Source of the DNA: a virus | Reading direction: 5' to 3' (one strand) | IMG/VR virus record: IMGVR_UViG_3300043099_000469 | Coordinates: 1 to 33,704 of that record | Length of the DNA stretch: 33,704 bases | Shown: in pieces, positions 12,919 through 20,564 of the stretch | How positions within the stretch are numbered: the stretch's first letter is position 1 | Layout: every line of letters starts with the position of its first letter | Position numbers and translations under genes: made by a program | The notes under the pieces: model-generated | Told to the model about the DNA's origin: nothing | The model's database searches: none | The model's input: only the letters and a program-made list of their open reading frames with translations

Positions 12919-13895
12919 TAGATGAACCCTCCAAGCGCGGCGGCTTTTGCGTTGATCTGCCTCACTTGGCTCAGAAGGTCTTTGTCGTTCTGCTTCTTCT
13001 CGTTGTCCGAGTACGCTGCGAACCTGAATTCTCCGATGGCAGTCGAGACAGAACCGACCGCGCCCCGCATCGTCTCGCGCTGCGACTCGACCTCTGCCAG
13101 TTCCTGCTTGAGGAGATCGAGCTGCTTCTCACGCCGAGCCTCGTCCTCGCGCGCCAGCTTCTCGGATTCAGCGCGGATTCGTTCCTCGTCGGCGCGAGCC
13201 TGTTTTTCCGCCGCATCGTCTATCGCCTTGATGCGCTCGGCTGCGGACTGCTGTATCAGCTTGCGCTCGGCCTGAAAGATTTCCGCAAGGAACTTCCTTT
13301 CGTTGTCGCGCGTCGCCGCGAGGCTTTCCTCCTTGAATTGCTTCTCGAGCGCGGCGAGCTTCTCCTGAGCCTCAAGGTCGATCGCGAGACGCTCGTCCCC
13401 CGCCTCGCGCGCCGCGTTGCGGCGCAGTTCGAACTCGGCGGCTACGAGGCGCTTGGCGCGGCCCTCCGCGACGGCAAGCGATTTCTGTGCCTCGGCCTCC
13501 ATTGCGCGGGACGCTTCGCGCGCTGCCTCGGCGGTCGATGTGCCGATCGCATAGTCCATCCCCGCTTCGATGAGGCTTGCAAAAGCGCCGATGACAGGCA
13601 CGGACTTGATCCCTGCGGCGACCGCGTCCGCAAAGTTCGCGCCGCGCGCGCCCTCCTCGATCGCGACCTTCATCGCCTGGGAGATTGCGCCGACCGCGAT
13701 GGCTCCGCGTATCGAGTTCTGCAGCTGCTTGCCGTAGTCGGCCCCGAGTCCGCTGCCCTGCTTGTCGAACGAGTCCTTGAACGCCTTGCCCGCCTCGCCG
13801 CCCTTAGTCGCGGCGGTCGTCTTCACGGCGGTCATCGACTCGTTGAAGCGAGTCATGGTCGCCGCCACGGAGATATTGATCGCGCCCGCGTTCAT
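12918..13895 (-). CDS. Tail tape measure protein (short), 325 aa
   Basis: The tape measure sets tail length and is ejected with the DNA. ATG at 13895-13893 has GGAGG upstream and overlaps the T-frame stop (ATGA). Order: N-terminal NISVAATMTRFNESMTAV typical of tape measure starts, a hydrophobic segment at residues about 65-120 (AIAVGAISQAMKVAIEEGA, VPVIGAFASLIEAGMDYAIG), then long Lys/Glu/Ala coiled coils at 120-290 (AREASRAMEAEAQKSLAVAE, EAQEKLAALEKQFKEESL, EKQLDLLKQELAEVESQRE). Position after the G/GT chaperone pair is diagnostic. At about 0.15 nm per residue, the usual relation, the tail would be roughly 50 nm, short for a siphovirus. Confidence 0.85.
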   Translation of the reverse strand: MNAGAINISVAATMTRFNESMTAVKTTAATKGGEAGKAFKDSFDKQGSGLGADYGKQLQNSIRGAIAVGAISQAMKVAIEEGARGANFADAVAAGIKSVPVIGAFASLIEAGMDYAIGTSTAEAAREASRAMEAEAQKSLAVAEGRAKRLVAAEFELRRNAAREAGDERLAIDLEAQEKLAALEKQFKEESLAATRDNERKFLAEIFQAERKLIQQSAAERIKAIDDAAEKQARADEERIRAESEKLAREDEARREKQLDLLKQELAEVESQRETMRGAVGSVSTAIGEFRFAAYSDNEKKQNDKDLLSQVRQINAKAAALGGFI

Positions 13896-14475
13896 CGTCC
13901 CTCCACATATCGTCTCATCCAATCGGGATCATCCGTGCGCTCGCCGCTGCCCTTCGCGGCCATGACGAGGTGCGCCTCGAACTCGCCGCAGACGAGGTCG
14001 AGCGGGTTGCCGAGTCCCGGGCACGCCCGCGCCACCAGATGCGCGTGCGCGAGCCAGTCGCGCGGCGGCTCTGGCGACAGCGGGCCTACGGATTTCCCGA
14101 CGCGGCCCGCCGTTCGTGCTCCTCGAGGTCGATGCCGAGCGCGCCAAGCGCAAGCGCCGTGGCGACCTGTGGCTCGACGAGCGCGACGAGTTCGCCGCTC
14201 TCCTCGCACGCGCGGTCAAGGACGCGCAGCGCCCCCGAGAGCGAGAAGCACGACATGACCAGCGCGCTCGCGCGCCGCGCCTCGTCGCGGGCCGTGCGGG
14301 CCTCCGCGACCGCCTCCTTCGGGGTCATGCCCGCCGCGCGCGCGTCACGCGCCGCGTCCGCAGCCATCGCGTCCGCGAGGCTCTCGCCGAGCGCGATCCT
14401 CTCCCGAACCGTCAGCGGGCGCAGCGAGAACGCGCGCCCCTCCACTTCATGTGTCCATGCAGACAGCCTGATCAT
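13892..14475 (-). CDS. Tail assembly chaperone GT fusion by -1 frameshift, about 194 aa
   Basis: In lambda, G and the frameshift product G-T help assemble the tail tube around the tape measure. Here the G frame stops at 14086-14088, while the -1 frame continues to a stop at 13892, directly overlapping the tape measure start. Twelve bases before the G stop lies GGGAAAT, in register as G GGA AAT, a canonical X XXY YYZ slippery site; lambda uses GGGAAAG. Slippage joins 128 G codons to 66 T codons. The T part (SVGPLSPEPPRDWLAHAHLV... and PDWMRRYVEGR) has the Trp-rich acidic look of T domains. Expression of the fusion is inferred. Confidence 0.75.
14086..14475 (-). CDS. Tail assembly chaperone G, 129 aa
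   Basis: ATG at 14475-14473 overlaps the previous stop by four bases. The product is mostly helical (RPLTVRERIALGESLADAMA, KEAVAEARTARDEARRASAL, VLDRACEESGELVALVEPQV, ALGIDLEEHERR). It sits between the tail tube region and the tape measure, the universal place of this chaperone. It ends SGNP just after the slippery heptamer at 14092-14098; most ribosomes should stop here and a minority should make GT. Confidence 0.75.
   Translation of the reverse strand: MIRLSAWTHEVEGRAFSLRPLTVRERIALGESLADAMAADAARDARAAGMTPKEAVAEARTARDEARRASALVMSCFSLSGALRVLDRACEESGELVALVEPQVATALALGALGIDLEEHERRAASGNP
14092..14098 (-). promoter_or_regulatory. Programmed -1 ribosomal frameshift site (GGGAAAT)
   Basis: On the transcript the zero frame reads TCG GGA AAT CCG TAG. 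The heptamer G GGA AAT allows both tRNAs to re-pair as GGG AAA, and reading continues TCC GTA GGC into the T frame. Four bases separate the heptamer from the zero-frame stop. GC-rich sequence downstream could fold and stimulate slipping. Confidence 0.75.
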
Positions 14476-14729
14476 CGCATCCTCCTTCGCAAAAGCTCCG
14501 CGAACGCATCGTCAGGCGCGGCAACGCGCTTGTCTCCGACACGGCGGATGCTCCAACCGTCGATCCCCTTGAGGTCGACCCGCTCCGACATCACCGCGCA
14601 TCGAACCGCGTGCTCCTCGCTGACAGTCCCTGGCGAGACGCGGCGCGTCCGCGCCGTGCCGTCGCGCAGTACGAGCGTGACGATCCAGTCGCTTTCGCTT
14701 GGGCCGAAGAGTCCGACCGCTTGGTGCAT
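14472..14729 (-). CDS. Hypothetical tail-region protein, 85 aa
   Basis: ATG at 14729-14727 shares one base with the tail tube stop. The product has a beta N-terminus (SDWIVTLVLRDGTARTRRVS), a middle SEEHAVRCAVMSERVDLKG and a basic end (FAELLRRRMR). It lies between the tail tube and the chaperone gene, so a tail assembly role is likely. No family was recognised. Confidence 0.6.
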   Translation of the reverse strand: MHQAVGLFGPSESDWIVTLVLRDGTARTRRVSPGTVSEEHAVRCAVMSERVDLKGIDGWSIRRVGDKRVAAPDDAFAELLRRRMR

Positions 14730-15151
14730 CAGACAAGCCAGGTGACAACGGGCGCAGCGCCGTCCGCGTTGCCGAAGTTCGCGGTGATCGTGACATCGCC
14801 CGTCTTGTCGGACGCGAAGGCGTAGTTGTTCAAGATGCAGTTCGCAGCGATTCGCGCGTCGGTTGTTGCCGTGCCGTCGAACAGGCCGAGCGTGATCAGC
14901 GTGGTTCCGGTCTGGTTGAACATCACGGCGACCGAGGTAGTGCCCGTGTCGTTCACTTCGAGCGACCCCGTCAGCGATCCCGTCAGGTCGAGCATTCCGA
15001 GGCGGCGGCGGCGACCCGTGTCGCCGAAGCCCGTCAGGTCGCTTTCGGTGCGCGCGAGCGTCGCCGCAAAGGTGCGAACCTTGATCTTGTTCGTGATGCC
15101 CGTGCCGAGCGAGACATCGCCGTCGTTTCCAATGATGTAGGTGGTTGGCAT
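14729..15151 (-). CDS. Major tail tube protein, 140 aa
   Basis: Tail tube proteins stack as hexamers to form the tail lumen. ATG at 15151-15149 with GAGGA about seven bases upstream. The fold signs are a beta-rich small protein with loop and strand repeats: GNDGDVSLGTGITNKIKVRT, LARTESDLTGFGDTGRRRRL, DLTGSLTGSLEVNDTGTTSV, KTGDVTITANFGNADGAAP. Length and position (after the tail terminator, before G/GT and tape measure) fit the lambda gpV / phi-like tube family. The name is by position plus fold impression. Confidence 0.75.
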   Translation of the reverse strand: MPTTYIIGNDGDVSLGTGITNKIKVRTFAATLARTESDLTGFGDTGRRRRLGMLDLTGSLTGSLEVNDTGTTSVAVMFNQTGTTLITLGLFDGTATTDARIAANCILNNYAFASDKTGDVTITANFGNADGAAPVVTWLV

Positions 15152-15161
15152 GGTCGATTCC

Positions 15162-15563
15162 TCAGATGTCCCAAGCGGTGAGCCTGTACCGTTCCGTCAT
15201 CGTCCAAGCGTCGTCATCGAATGACGGCACGCCCCCCGCGACCTTGACGGCGGTCACGCGGTCGATGCCAGAACCCGACACCGCCGCGATCGGAGTCGAC
15301 AGCGCCGTCTCGAGTTCCTGAGCGATCGTCCAGATCGCGGTGTTGCCCGCGTTCGTGTACACGATCAGGAAGTCGACATCGAGCGTGTACCGCTTCTGTC
15401 CGCCGAAGTGCGGCTCGACCGTCGCCGAGACTGACGAGTACACGACGAGCGGAGTCGGCGAGTTCGCGGGAGCCTCGTCGAGGTAGATGCGGGAGCCGCA
15501 CGCCGTCAGGAGCGCGGTGCTCGCGTTGATACGCCCGCGCAGGGTGTCGAAGATGCCCTTCAT
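15162..15563 (-). CDS. Tail terminator / tail completion protein, 133 aa
   Basis: This protein caps the tail tube at the head end. ATG at 15563-15561 overlaps the previous stop (ATGA). The pattern is that of the gp17/DUF3168-like group: GIFDTLRGRINASTALLTAC (helix), RIYLDEAPANSPTPLVVYSS, then a strand pair (TVEPHFGGQKRYTLDVDFLI), a helix (AIWTIAQELETALSTP), and a final AWTMTERYRLTAW. Position between the HK97 gp10-like protein and the tail tube is as expected. Confidence 0.75.
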   Translation of the reverse strand: MKGIFDTLRGRINASTALLTACGSRIYLDEAPANSPTPLVVYSSVSATVEPHFGGQKRYTLDVDFLIVYTNAGNTAIWTIAQELETALSTPIAAVSGSGIDRVTAVKVAGGVPSFDDDAWTMTERYRLTAWDI

Positions 15564-16081
15564 GGCTTGTCGATCTCCTCCTGTGCGGCTGTCCCGATGA
15601 TGCGCTCGGCGCGCTTTGATACGGCGTTGAAAACAGGCCGCACATACGGGCGCGGCCTGATGCGCCGCGTGCCGAACTCAAGGAAGCGCGCGTACTTCAG
15701 GTTCGAGCCGTAGGAGAACCCGACGCGGTCGCCCGTGTCCTCGACCTCGATCGCCGCGAGGGTCTGCGTCGTCTTGCTGCCCTTGCGCCCGAATGTTCGG
15801 TCGGCGTTGCCCGCCAGCGCCCACGACTGCCGCAATCGGCCCGTGTCGACGGCGGGAGGAGCGCCCGCCGCCGAGGCGACATGGATGCCCTGTGCGCGGA
15901 GGTTGCGCCCGTTCTTGCGTCCGCGCGCCACGCGGTAGCGGCGACCGCTGCCAGGGCGCGAAAGTTCCGACCGCAGCAGCCGCGAGATGACGAGCTGCAC
16001 AGAAAGAAGCCCGTTCACGATCCCGCGCTTCACGCGTCTGCGGATCGACTCGTCGTCGATGTCGACCGTTACATCGCTCAC
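15560..16081 (-). CDS. HK97 gp10-like head-tail (tail completion) protein, 173 aa
   Basis: HK97 gp10-like proteins join the connector to the tail. GTG at 16081-16079 overlaps the previous stop (GTGA). Features: VDIDDESIRRRVKRGIVNGL (N-terminal helix), basic stretch GRRYRVARGRKNGRNLRAQG, the signature AVDTGRLRQSWAL, then GSNLKYARFLEFGTRRIRPR and PYVRPVFNAVSKRAERI, which is the typical Y..FLEFGT...RP..RP end of this family. Length is usual. Confidence 0.8.
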   Translation of the reverse strand: MSDVTVDIDDESIRRRVKRGIVNGLLSVQLVISRLLRSELSRPGSGRRYRVARGRKNGRNLRAQGIHVASAAGAPPAVDTGRLRQSWALAGNADRTFGRKGSKTTQTLAAIEVEDTGDRVGFSYGSNLKYARFLEFGTRRIRPRPYVRPVFNAVSKRAERIIGTAAQEEIDKP

Positions 16082-16446
16082 GACAGCACCTCGACCGCTT
16101 CGACGGAGGTCATGCTGAGGTGCGGCGCGGCCTGAGTCAGCCCGAGTTCGCCGGGGTTCACCGACCCGATCACGCGGTAGTTCCGCGCCGTCGTCGCGAG
16201 GCTGTCGCGCACCTCGTCGTCGATGCGGATGTCGACCGCGCCCTCGAGGTAGATCGTGCAGGATGTGCGCCCGTCCATGCGGCCTTGCGCGACATCGCTG
16301 GACTGCGTGGTCGGCTGCACGAAACCCTTGACGCAGCACACCGCCGCGTAGGTGCGCGTGACCTCGCCATCGGACGCAACGCCCACCGTGGGCCTGTAGA
16401 CCCACAGCTTGCGCCCGAACCGCGTGACGAGCGAGCCGATGCTCAA
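16078..16446 (-). CDS. Head closure protein (head-tail joining family), 122 aa
   Basis: Head closure proteins (SPP1 gp16 type) seal the connector after packaging. The start is TTG at 16446-16444, forming TTGA with the connector stop, with GGAGG five bases upstream; no ATG fits. The product runs SIGSLVTRFGRKLWVYRPTV, SDGEVTRTYAAVCCVKGFVQ, MDGRTSCTIYLEGAVDIRID, DEVRDSLATTARNYRVIGSV and ends SMTSVEAVEV. The W..Y......DGE..RT and IRIDDEVR patterns are typical of the small beta-barrel joining proteins. Confidence 0.75.
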   Translation of the reverse strand: MSIGSLVTRFGRKLWVYRPTVGVASDGEVTRTYAAVCCVKGFVQPTTQSSDVAQGRMDGRTSCTIYLEGAVDIRIDDEVRDSLATTARNYRVIGSVNPGELGLTQAAPHLSMTSVEAVEVLS

Positions 16447-17249
16447 CGAATCCTCCGATACGGGCCGAGAAGCCCGTCGATCTCGCGGCTCATGTCCTCG
16501 CCCGACTTGATCGAGTACGAGTAGCCGCCGAGCGACTCGCTGGCTACAGCCGAGTCGCGCGTCCTGTCGCGGAAAAAGTTGCCGCACATCGACAGCGTGG
16601 CGTGCACGACATCGGGCGGAAGCGTCGTGTAGCCGCCCTGATAGTCCACCATCACCGATTGCCAGCGGTCGAGGCTCTTTCCGTAGACGATGCCGCGCTC
16701 CTCGTCCAGCTGCCACTCGGAGACTGCCGAGTAACCAAGCATGACCGCGCCGCCGCCCTTGCAGTCTCGGCCCGCCGCGCGCGCGAGGTAGCGGCTCGGC
16801 GCGGACACGCCGACCGTCGCGGCAAAGCCCGCCGTGAGGTTCACCTGTGCCGCGAGAGCCGCCGTGGTCGGGTAGGTGTCGAGCGCAAGGTCGGTGGCCG
16901 TCGCCGTGCCGACGCTGTCCATGCGGCGAAGCGCGAGCTTGCCGTCGAACGCAGACACGGTCGCGGCGATGTCCGAGGCCGTCGTGCTCGTCACTGTCAG
17001 GAAAACATCCGTCGAAGTTCCGACGAAGTTGACCGCCGAGACGGGCTGATGACGCAGGACGAGCCGCTCCCCGCCGCCCTCCTTGACCTCGTAGTGGCGC
17101 TGCGAGACGAACACCCGACCGCAGTAGCGGTCGACCCACGCCGACGCGCGGTCGAGGCACGCGTCAAGGATCGTGTCGTAGTCCTGCGTGGTGAGGCCAA
17201 GGAACTCCTTGGCCTCTGCGAGCGTGGCGTGTGCGAGTGCTGAAGACAT
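16443..17249 (-). CDS. Head-tail connector (gp6-like adaptor), 268 aa
   Basis: The adaptor binds below the portal. ATG at 17249-17247 shares one base with the upstream stop (TGATG). The N-terminus is typical: LAEAKEFLGLTTQDYDTILD, ACLDRASAWVDRYCGRVFV, then YEVKEGGGERLVLRHQPVSA. A beta-rich insert (residues 75-170) enlarges it beyond the usual about 100-200 residues. The C-terminus MVDYQGGYTTLPPDVVHATL, then FFRDRTRDSAVASESLGGYS and YSI matches gp6-like adaptors (Y.GGY..LP.D......L....R). Confidence 0.8.
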   Translation of the reverse strand: MSSALAHATLAEAKEFLGLTTQDYDTILDACLDRASAWVDRYCGRVFVSQRHYEVKEGGGERLVLRHQPVSAVNFVGTSTDVFLTVTSTTASDIAATVSAFDGKLALRRMDSVGTATATDLALDTYPTTAALAAQVNLTAGFAATVGVSAPSRYLARAAGRDCKGGGAVMLGYSAVSEWQLDEERGIVYGKSLDRWQSVMVDYQGGYTTLPPDVVHATLSMCGNFFRDRTRDSAVASESLGGYSYSIKSGEDMSREIDGLLGPYRRIR

Positions 17250-17467
17250 CAGGCTTTCCTCTGCCTTCTCTTCGGCACGGCGGCGAGTTGGGCCGCGTCC
17301 TCGAACAGCGGCGCGGGCTTCACCAGCCGCTCCGCGCTTCCGCTTGCGACGAGCTTCTCGGCGATGCGCTCGTCAACCTCCACGATGCACCCTGGCCTCA
17401 GATCACGCCGCCCGTGCAGCGCCTCCCAGACGGCGCAGTTGCGGCGGATGACTAGTAGGTCGCGCAT
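17249..17467 (-). CDS. Small head-region protein, 72 aa
   Basis: ATG at 17467-17465 overlaps the glycosyltransferase-like gene by 16 bases. The product (DLLVIRRNCAVWEALHGRRD, PGCIVEVDERIAEKLVASGS, AERLVKP) has the pattern PG..VEVDE..A..LVA.G.AE found in tiny phage proteins beside connectors. The C-terminus is basic (PKRRQRKA). The exact role is unknown. Confidence 0.65.
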   Translation of the reverse strand: MRDLLVIRRNCAVWEALHGRRDLRPGCIVEVDERIAEKLVASGSAERLVKPAPLFEDAAQLAAVPKRRQRKA

Positions 17468-18468
17468 TCGCTGGGCCTCCCCTCGTCCGTGTGCTTGGTG
17501 CTGTACTGGTGGATCGCCTTCAGGTCTTCGCCCGGCCATGTGATGACAAGTTGGAGATGCCCGATGCGGACGCGCGGCGTGGCGCAGATGCGGCCCGTCT
17601 TCGCGAACGCCTTCCAGAAGAAGATGTCATCGTCGACGCGCCCGTCGCCCCACTCGCCGGCCGCGTTCGGCTGCGAGACGAACCACGGCTTCTCCATCCG
17701 CTTGAGCGCGTCGACGCGGATCAGCGACAGGCCGAAGTGCCCCGTCTCGCAGTCGACCACCTCGCGGTGGAACATCTCGGCGGGGACATGGGTGATGCGC
17801 TCGCCCTTGTCGTTCTTGATCGACAGAAGCACCGTGTCGCGGTCGCGCCCGATCTGAAGCGGGAACAGCGCGTCCACATCGGGGTTCGACTCCATGATCT
17901 GCCACAGGCGGATGATGTCCTGCTCGTCGAAGATCGAGTCGAAGTCGATCGTCAGGATGTACTTGCGCTCGCCCGAGTTCACGATGCCTTCCATCATGCG
18001 CTGGAGGCACTGGCCCCAGAACACGCCCGTTGCCTTCGTGAAGTCGATGCCGAGGCGTGCGCAAGCCATGTGAGTCGCGCCCATCGTCTCAGTCCACGCG
18101 ATGCGCGGGAGCGACATGATCGCGGCCACCTCTTTCATGGGGAGCGTCGGCCTCGGGCGCTTGCATCGGCGCGCAATCACCGAGAGCCAGCCGTCGCCGT
18201 CCGACCACGACACGCCCGTCGAGCCTCCGAGGATGTCCCACCCTGCGAGGCTCAACACCTTCGACAGCTTCTCGCGGTTCCAGATCGACTTGTACTCGCC
18301 GCGCGCGAGGACGGCCTCCTCGACGCTGCCCGTGCCGTCCGTGTACATCCGTATCGCCGCGTCGAAATCGGGCACATCGAAGCGCGCCTCGTCGCCCTGC
18401 ACGCCCTTGGCCACATCGAGTTCCGTACCGCTCGCCGCGCGGGCAAGCACATCGTTTCGCTCTGGCAT
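17452..18468 (-). CDS. Glycosyltransferase-like protein (GT-A fold), 338 aa
   Basis: ATG at 18468-18466 with GGAGGT four bases upstream. After about 110 residues of leader, the core resembles GT-A enzymes: RPTLPMKEVAAIMSLPRIAW (residues 105-124), RKYILTIDFDSIFDEQDIIR (168-187, with the acidic DxD-like D175-F-D177 and D181), then FPLQIGRDRDTVLLS (202-216), FGLSLIRVDALKRM (245-258) and GDGRVDDDIFFWKAFAKTG (274-292), a D-rich site like acceptor/metal loops. It is unusual to find this between capsid and connector genes. It may modify virion or host sugars. The substrate is unknown. The N-terminal 100 residues matched nothing I know. Confidence 0.65.
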   Translation of the reverse strand: MPERNDVLARAASGTELDVAKGVQGDEARFDVPDFDAAIRMYTDGTGSVEEAVLARGEYKSIWNREKLSKVLSLAGWDILGGSTGVSWSDGDGWLSVIARRCKRPRPTLPMKEVAAIMSLPRIAWTETMGATHMACARLGIDFTKATGVFWGQCLQRMMEGIVNSGERKYILTIDFDSIFDEQDIIRLWQIMESNPDVDALFPLQIGRDRDTVLLSIKNDKGERITHVPAEMFHREVVDCETGHFGLSLIRVDALKRMEKPWFVSQPNAAGEWGDGRVDDDIFFWKAFAKTGRICATPRVRIGHLQLVITWPGEDLKAIHQYSTKHTDEGRPSECATY

Positions 18469-18627
18469 TCGCACCTCCAGTGTGTCGCCGCCGCGTAACA
18501 CGCCGTCGCATCTGAACAGCCTCGATGTTCGCGTGCGGCACAGGTTTCATCGGCAGGATAGCCGCGCAAACGCACAGCGGCCCGACCCCGTGAAGGGGCC
18601 GAGCCGCCGATGCGAAAGGCGAGTGCC
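18469..18627. other. Gap between decoration and glycosyltransferase genes
   Basis: The 159-base gap holds a GC-rich hairpin at about 18578-18606 (CGGC...CCCC GTGAA GGGG...GCCG, with an alternative pairing GGCCC/GGGCC). There is no U-tract after it on the minus strand, so it is at best a weak terminator or an RNA 3' end. Nothing else recognisable lies here apart from the ribosome site of the next gene. Confidence 0.35.
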
Positions 18628-19050
18628 TCAGATGTCGGCGAGGTGCGCCGCGCCGTTCTGCGCGGCGGTCACGGGCGCATCCGCCGCGAGGCCAAGCTCG
18701 ACGGCGATGATGGGCTGCGTGGTCGCGTGCAGGGTGAAGGTCGGCTTGAGGTAACGCTTGCGGCCACGGAGGTCGACCTCGTAGATGAGGCGCGCCTCGG
18801 TCGTGGCGACCGTCGCGCTGGAGGGCGTGTACGCCGTGCCAGCCGCAGCGGCCGCGATGGCCGACCAGGTGCTGTTGTTGTCCGAGTCCTCGAGGGTGTT
18901 GTTCGAGACAACGGTCGAGAGGCCCGGGTTGCCCGTGGAGATGCACAGGATGCGCGCGAAGCTGAAGCCACGGCAGTCAATGCTGGCCGTGAGCTGCGAG
19001 ACATTCGTCGCGCCGATTGCGGCGATCTGGAACTTGGTGTTCGGCTTCAT
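18628..19050 (-). CDS. Probable capsid decoration protein, 140 aa
   Basis: ATG at 19050-19048 with AGGA about eight bases upstream. It follows the major capsid gene after the hairpin at 19072-19098. The product is beta-rich with Ser/Thr/Ala (NTKFQIAAIGATNVSQLTAS, NPGLSTVVSNNTLEDSDNNS, TEARLIYEVDLRGRKRYLKP, TFTLHATTQPIIAVELGL), like small capsid-stabilising proteins. Position beside the capsid gene and lack of a signal peptide support a decoration role. No family name is certain. Confidence 0.6.
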   Translation of the reverse strand: MKPNTKFQIAAIGATNVSQLTASIDCRGFSFARILCISTGNPGLSTVVSNNTLEDSDNNSTWSAIAAAAAGTAYTPSSATVATTEARLIYEVDLRGRKRYLKPTFTLHATTQPIIAVELGLAADAPVTAAQNGAAHLADI

Positions 19051-19071
19051 GGAATTTTTCCTTCCTGCTCA

Positions 19072-19098
19072 GGGGCGGCGGGGGTCGCCCGCCGCCCC
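19072..19098 (-). promoter_or_regulatory. Very stable hairpin after the major capsid gene
   Basis: Perfect 11-bp G/C-only stem (19072-19082/19088-19098) with 5-base loop GGTCG, 11 bases past the capsid stop codon and 21 bases before the next start. There is no U-tract downstream on the transcript, so it is unlikely to be a strong intrinsic terminator. It is more likely to stall 3'-to-5' decay and raise capsid mRNA level relative to downstream genes. Confidence 0.75.
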
Positions 19099-19109
19099 GT
19101 CGCGGTGAA

Positions 19110-20492
19110 TCAGAGGGTGAGCTTGATGACTGCGCCGCTGGCGGACGCGGAGCCGACATTGGCGTTGACGATGTCGAGGCGCTCGGTCGCGCGGACTGCG
19201 ATGAGATCGTTGGCCCACGCGTCGCCGCCCGTGTTCGAGAAGTCGATGGCCGTCTGGCGGCGATCGCCGAAGTACGAGGACAGGCGAAGGTCGCCGATGA
19301 AGGCGAAGGTCGCGCCGCCCGACTCCGTCACGGGGATGACCTGAGTCCAGACCACGGGGTAGCCGAGGAACTGCGGGGTGCGCAGTCCGTCCGCCAGCGT
19401 CTGCATGGTGTTGCCGCCAGCGGTCGCCGCGAGACGCTCGAAGATGCCGTGCCAAGCCGACTTGGAGCAGAAGATCTTCACATTGTTGCGCGAAGCGGCC
19501 CACGCGGGAAGCTTGCGGAACGCCGCGACGAGGTCGGCAAGGGCAACGCCAGAGTAGGCGGTGACCGATCCCATGTCGGCTTGCTGGAAGGTCGCGTCAG
19601 AGAGGATCGTTTCGAGTCCGACGATGCCGCCAAACGCGGAAGTGCCGTCGCCGAGGAAGCCCGCGCGGTCTTCCGCGAATGCAAGCGCCTGAGCGATCTC
19701 GTCAGCGGCCTCGTCGCCGAGGTTGACCAGCGAGTCCTCGTTGAGTTCGCTGGAGATCTCCGTGAGAACGCCGAGCTTCTTGGCGACGAGCTTGTTCGAG
19801 CCGAACACCTGATCGCTCTTGGTGATCGGTGCGCCCTCGCCGATCCAGTACGCGGTCAGTCCCGTGGTGCGCTTGTTCACGACGCGCGTGTCGCTCGACA
19901 TCGGGATCGTGCGAGACTCGCGACGGAACACGCCGTACTCCTCGCGGAGCGTGACGAGCTCGCTGTCCATCTCCTCGGGGACGAGGAAGCCACCCGCCGA
20001 GTTGATGCCCTCGACATGGGCCTTCTCGCGAACGAGAGACACGCCGTTCGTCTTGCACCACTCGAGCGACTTGGTGTGTCCCATCGCGGCGGCGCAGAAG
20101 CGACCGAAGCGGTAGGCGGAGTCGATGCCCTCGCGGGTGTTCTTGAACGACTTGAGCTTGCCGTATGCGCGGGGAGCCTCGACGCGCGGCTGCGCGGCGA
20201 CGGCCTTGGTGCTGACGATGTCGGCGAGCGCGGCCTTGACGGCGCTCGCGATCTTCTCTTCGGTCATGGGATCCTCCTGCTTGGCCGCGTCCGTCTCGGG
20301 AGCGGCGGGAGCTGCGTTGCTTGGGGTGATGACGATGTCGAGCGTCTCGGGGTCGACGGCCATTCCGCTCTCATCGACGATCATGTAGCCGTCGAGGATG
20401 AGAGACTTCTGGGCCATCACGCCGGGTTCGCCCTTGATGCGACCCGCGCGCTCGAGTGCGCTGCGGAAGTCGCTGAGATTCATGGTCTTCAT
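19110..20492 (-). CDS. HK97-type major capsid protein, 460 aa
   Basis: ATG at 20492-20490 with AAAGG upstream. Residues 1-105 are a likely scaffold-like delta domain removed by the prohead protease (helical, Ala/Glu-rich: EEKIASAVKAALADIV). The mature fold begins near residue 110. Family marks include NSAGGFLVPEEMDSELV (164-180), FRRESRTIPM, RTTGLTAYWIGEGAPITKSD, then KKLGVLTEISSELNEDS and NLGDEAADEIAQALAFAEDR, the usual spine helix region, and the end FAFIGDLRLSSYFGDRRQTA and DWANDL-like AVRATERLDIV. Order TerL, portal, protease, capsid is the HK97 arrangement. Confidence 0.9.
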   Translation of the reverse strand: MKTMNLSDFRSALERAGRIKGEPGVMAQKSLILDGYMIVDESGMAVDPETLDIVITPSNAAPAAPETDAAKQEDPMTEEKIASAVKAALADIVSTKAVAAQPRVEAPRAYGKLKSFKNTREGIDSAYRFGRFCAAAMGHTKSLEWCKTNGVSLVREKAHVEGINSAGGFLVPEEMDSELVTLREEYGVFRRESRTIPMSSDTRVVNKRTTGLTAYWIGEGAPITKSDQVFGSNKLVAKKLGVLTEISSELNEDSLVNLGDEAADEIAQALAFAEDRAGFLGDGTSAFGGIVGLETILSDATFQQADMGSVTAYSGVALADLVAAFRKLPAWAASRNNVKIFCSKSAWHGIFERLAATAGGNTMQTLADGLRTPQFLGYPVVWTQVIPVTESGGATFAFIGDLRLSSYFGDRRQTAIDFSNTGGDAWANDLIAVRATERLDIVNANVGSASASGAVIKLTL

Positions 20493-20564
20493 GGGACAAC
20501 CTTTGTCTTTCCGTACCCGCTTGAGGCTTTCCTGAAGGCGACACGCCGTGAGACAAGCCGAGCG

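Noticed and set aside
12846-14258. Long plus-strand frame of 470 codons (and similar ones at 19017-20654, 25298-26932, 26901-28190)
   Set aside because: They are antisense to well-supported tape measure, capsid, terminase/methyltransferase and fibre genes, have low-complexity Arg/Leu-rich translations, and lack ribosome sites. Long antisense frames are expected in GC-rich DNA.
18089-18550. Minus-strand frame starting MKPVPHANIEAVQMRRR in the gap before the glycosyltransferase-like gene
   Set aside because: No ribosome site, and after about 30 codons it runs out of frame through the glycosyltransferase-like gene with Arg/Gly-rich noise.
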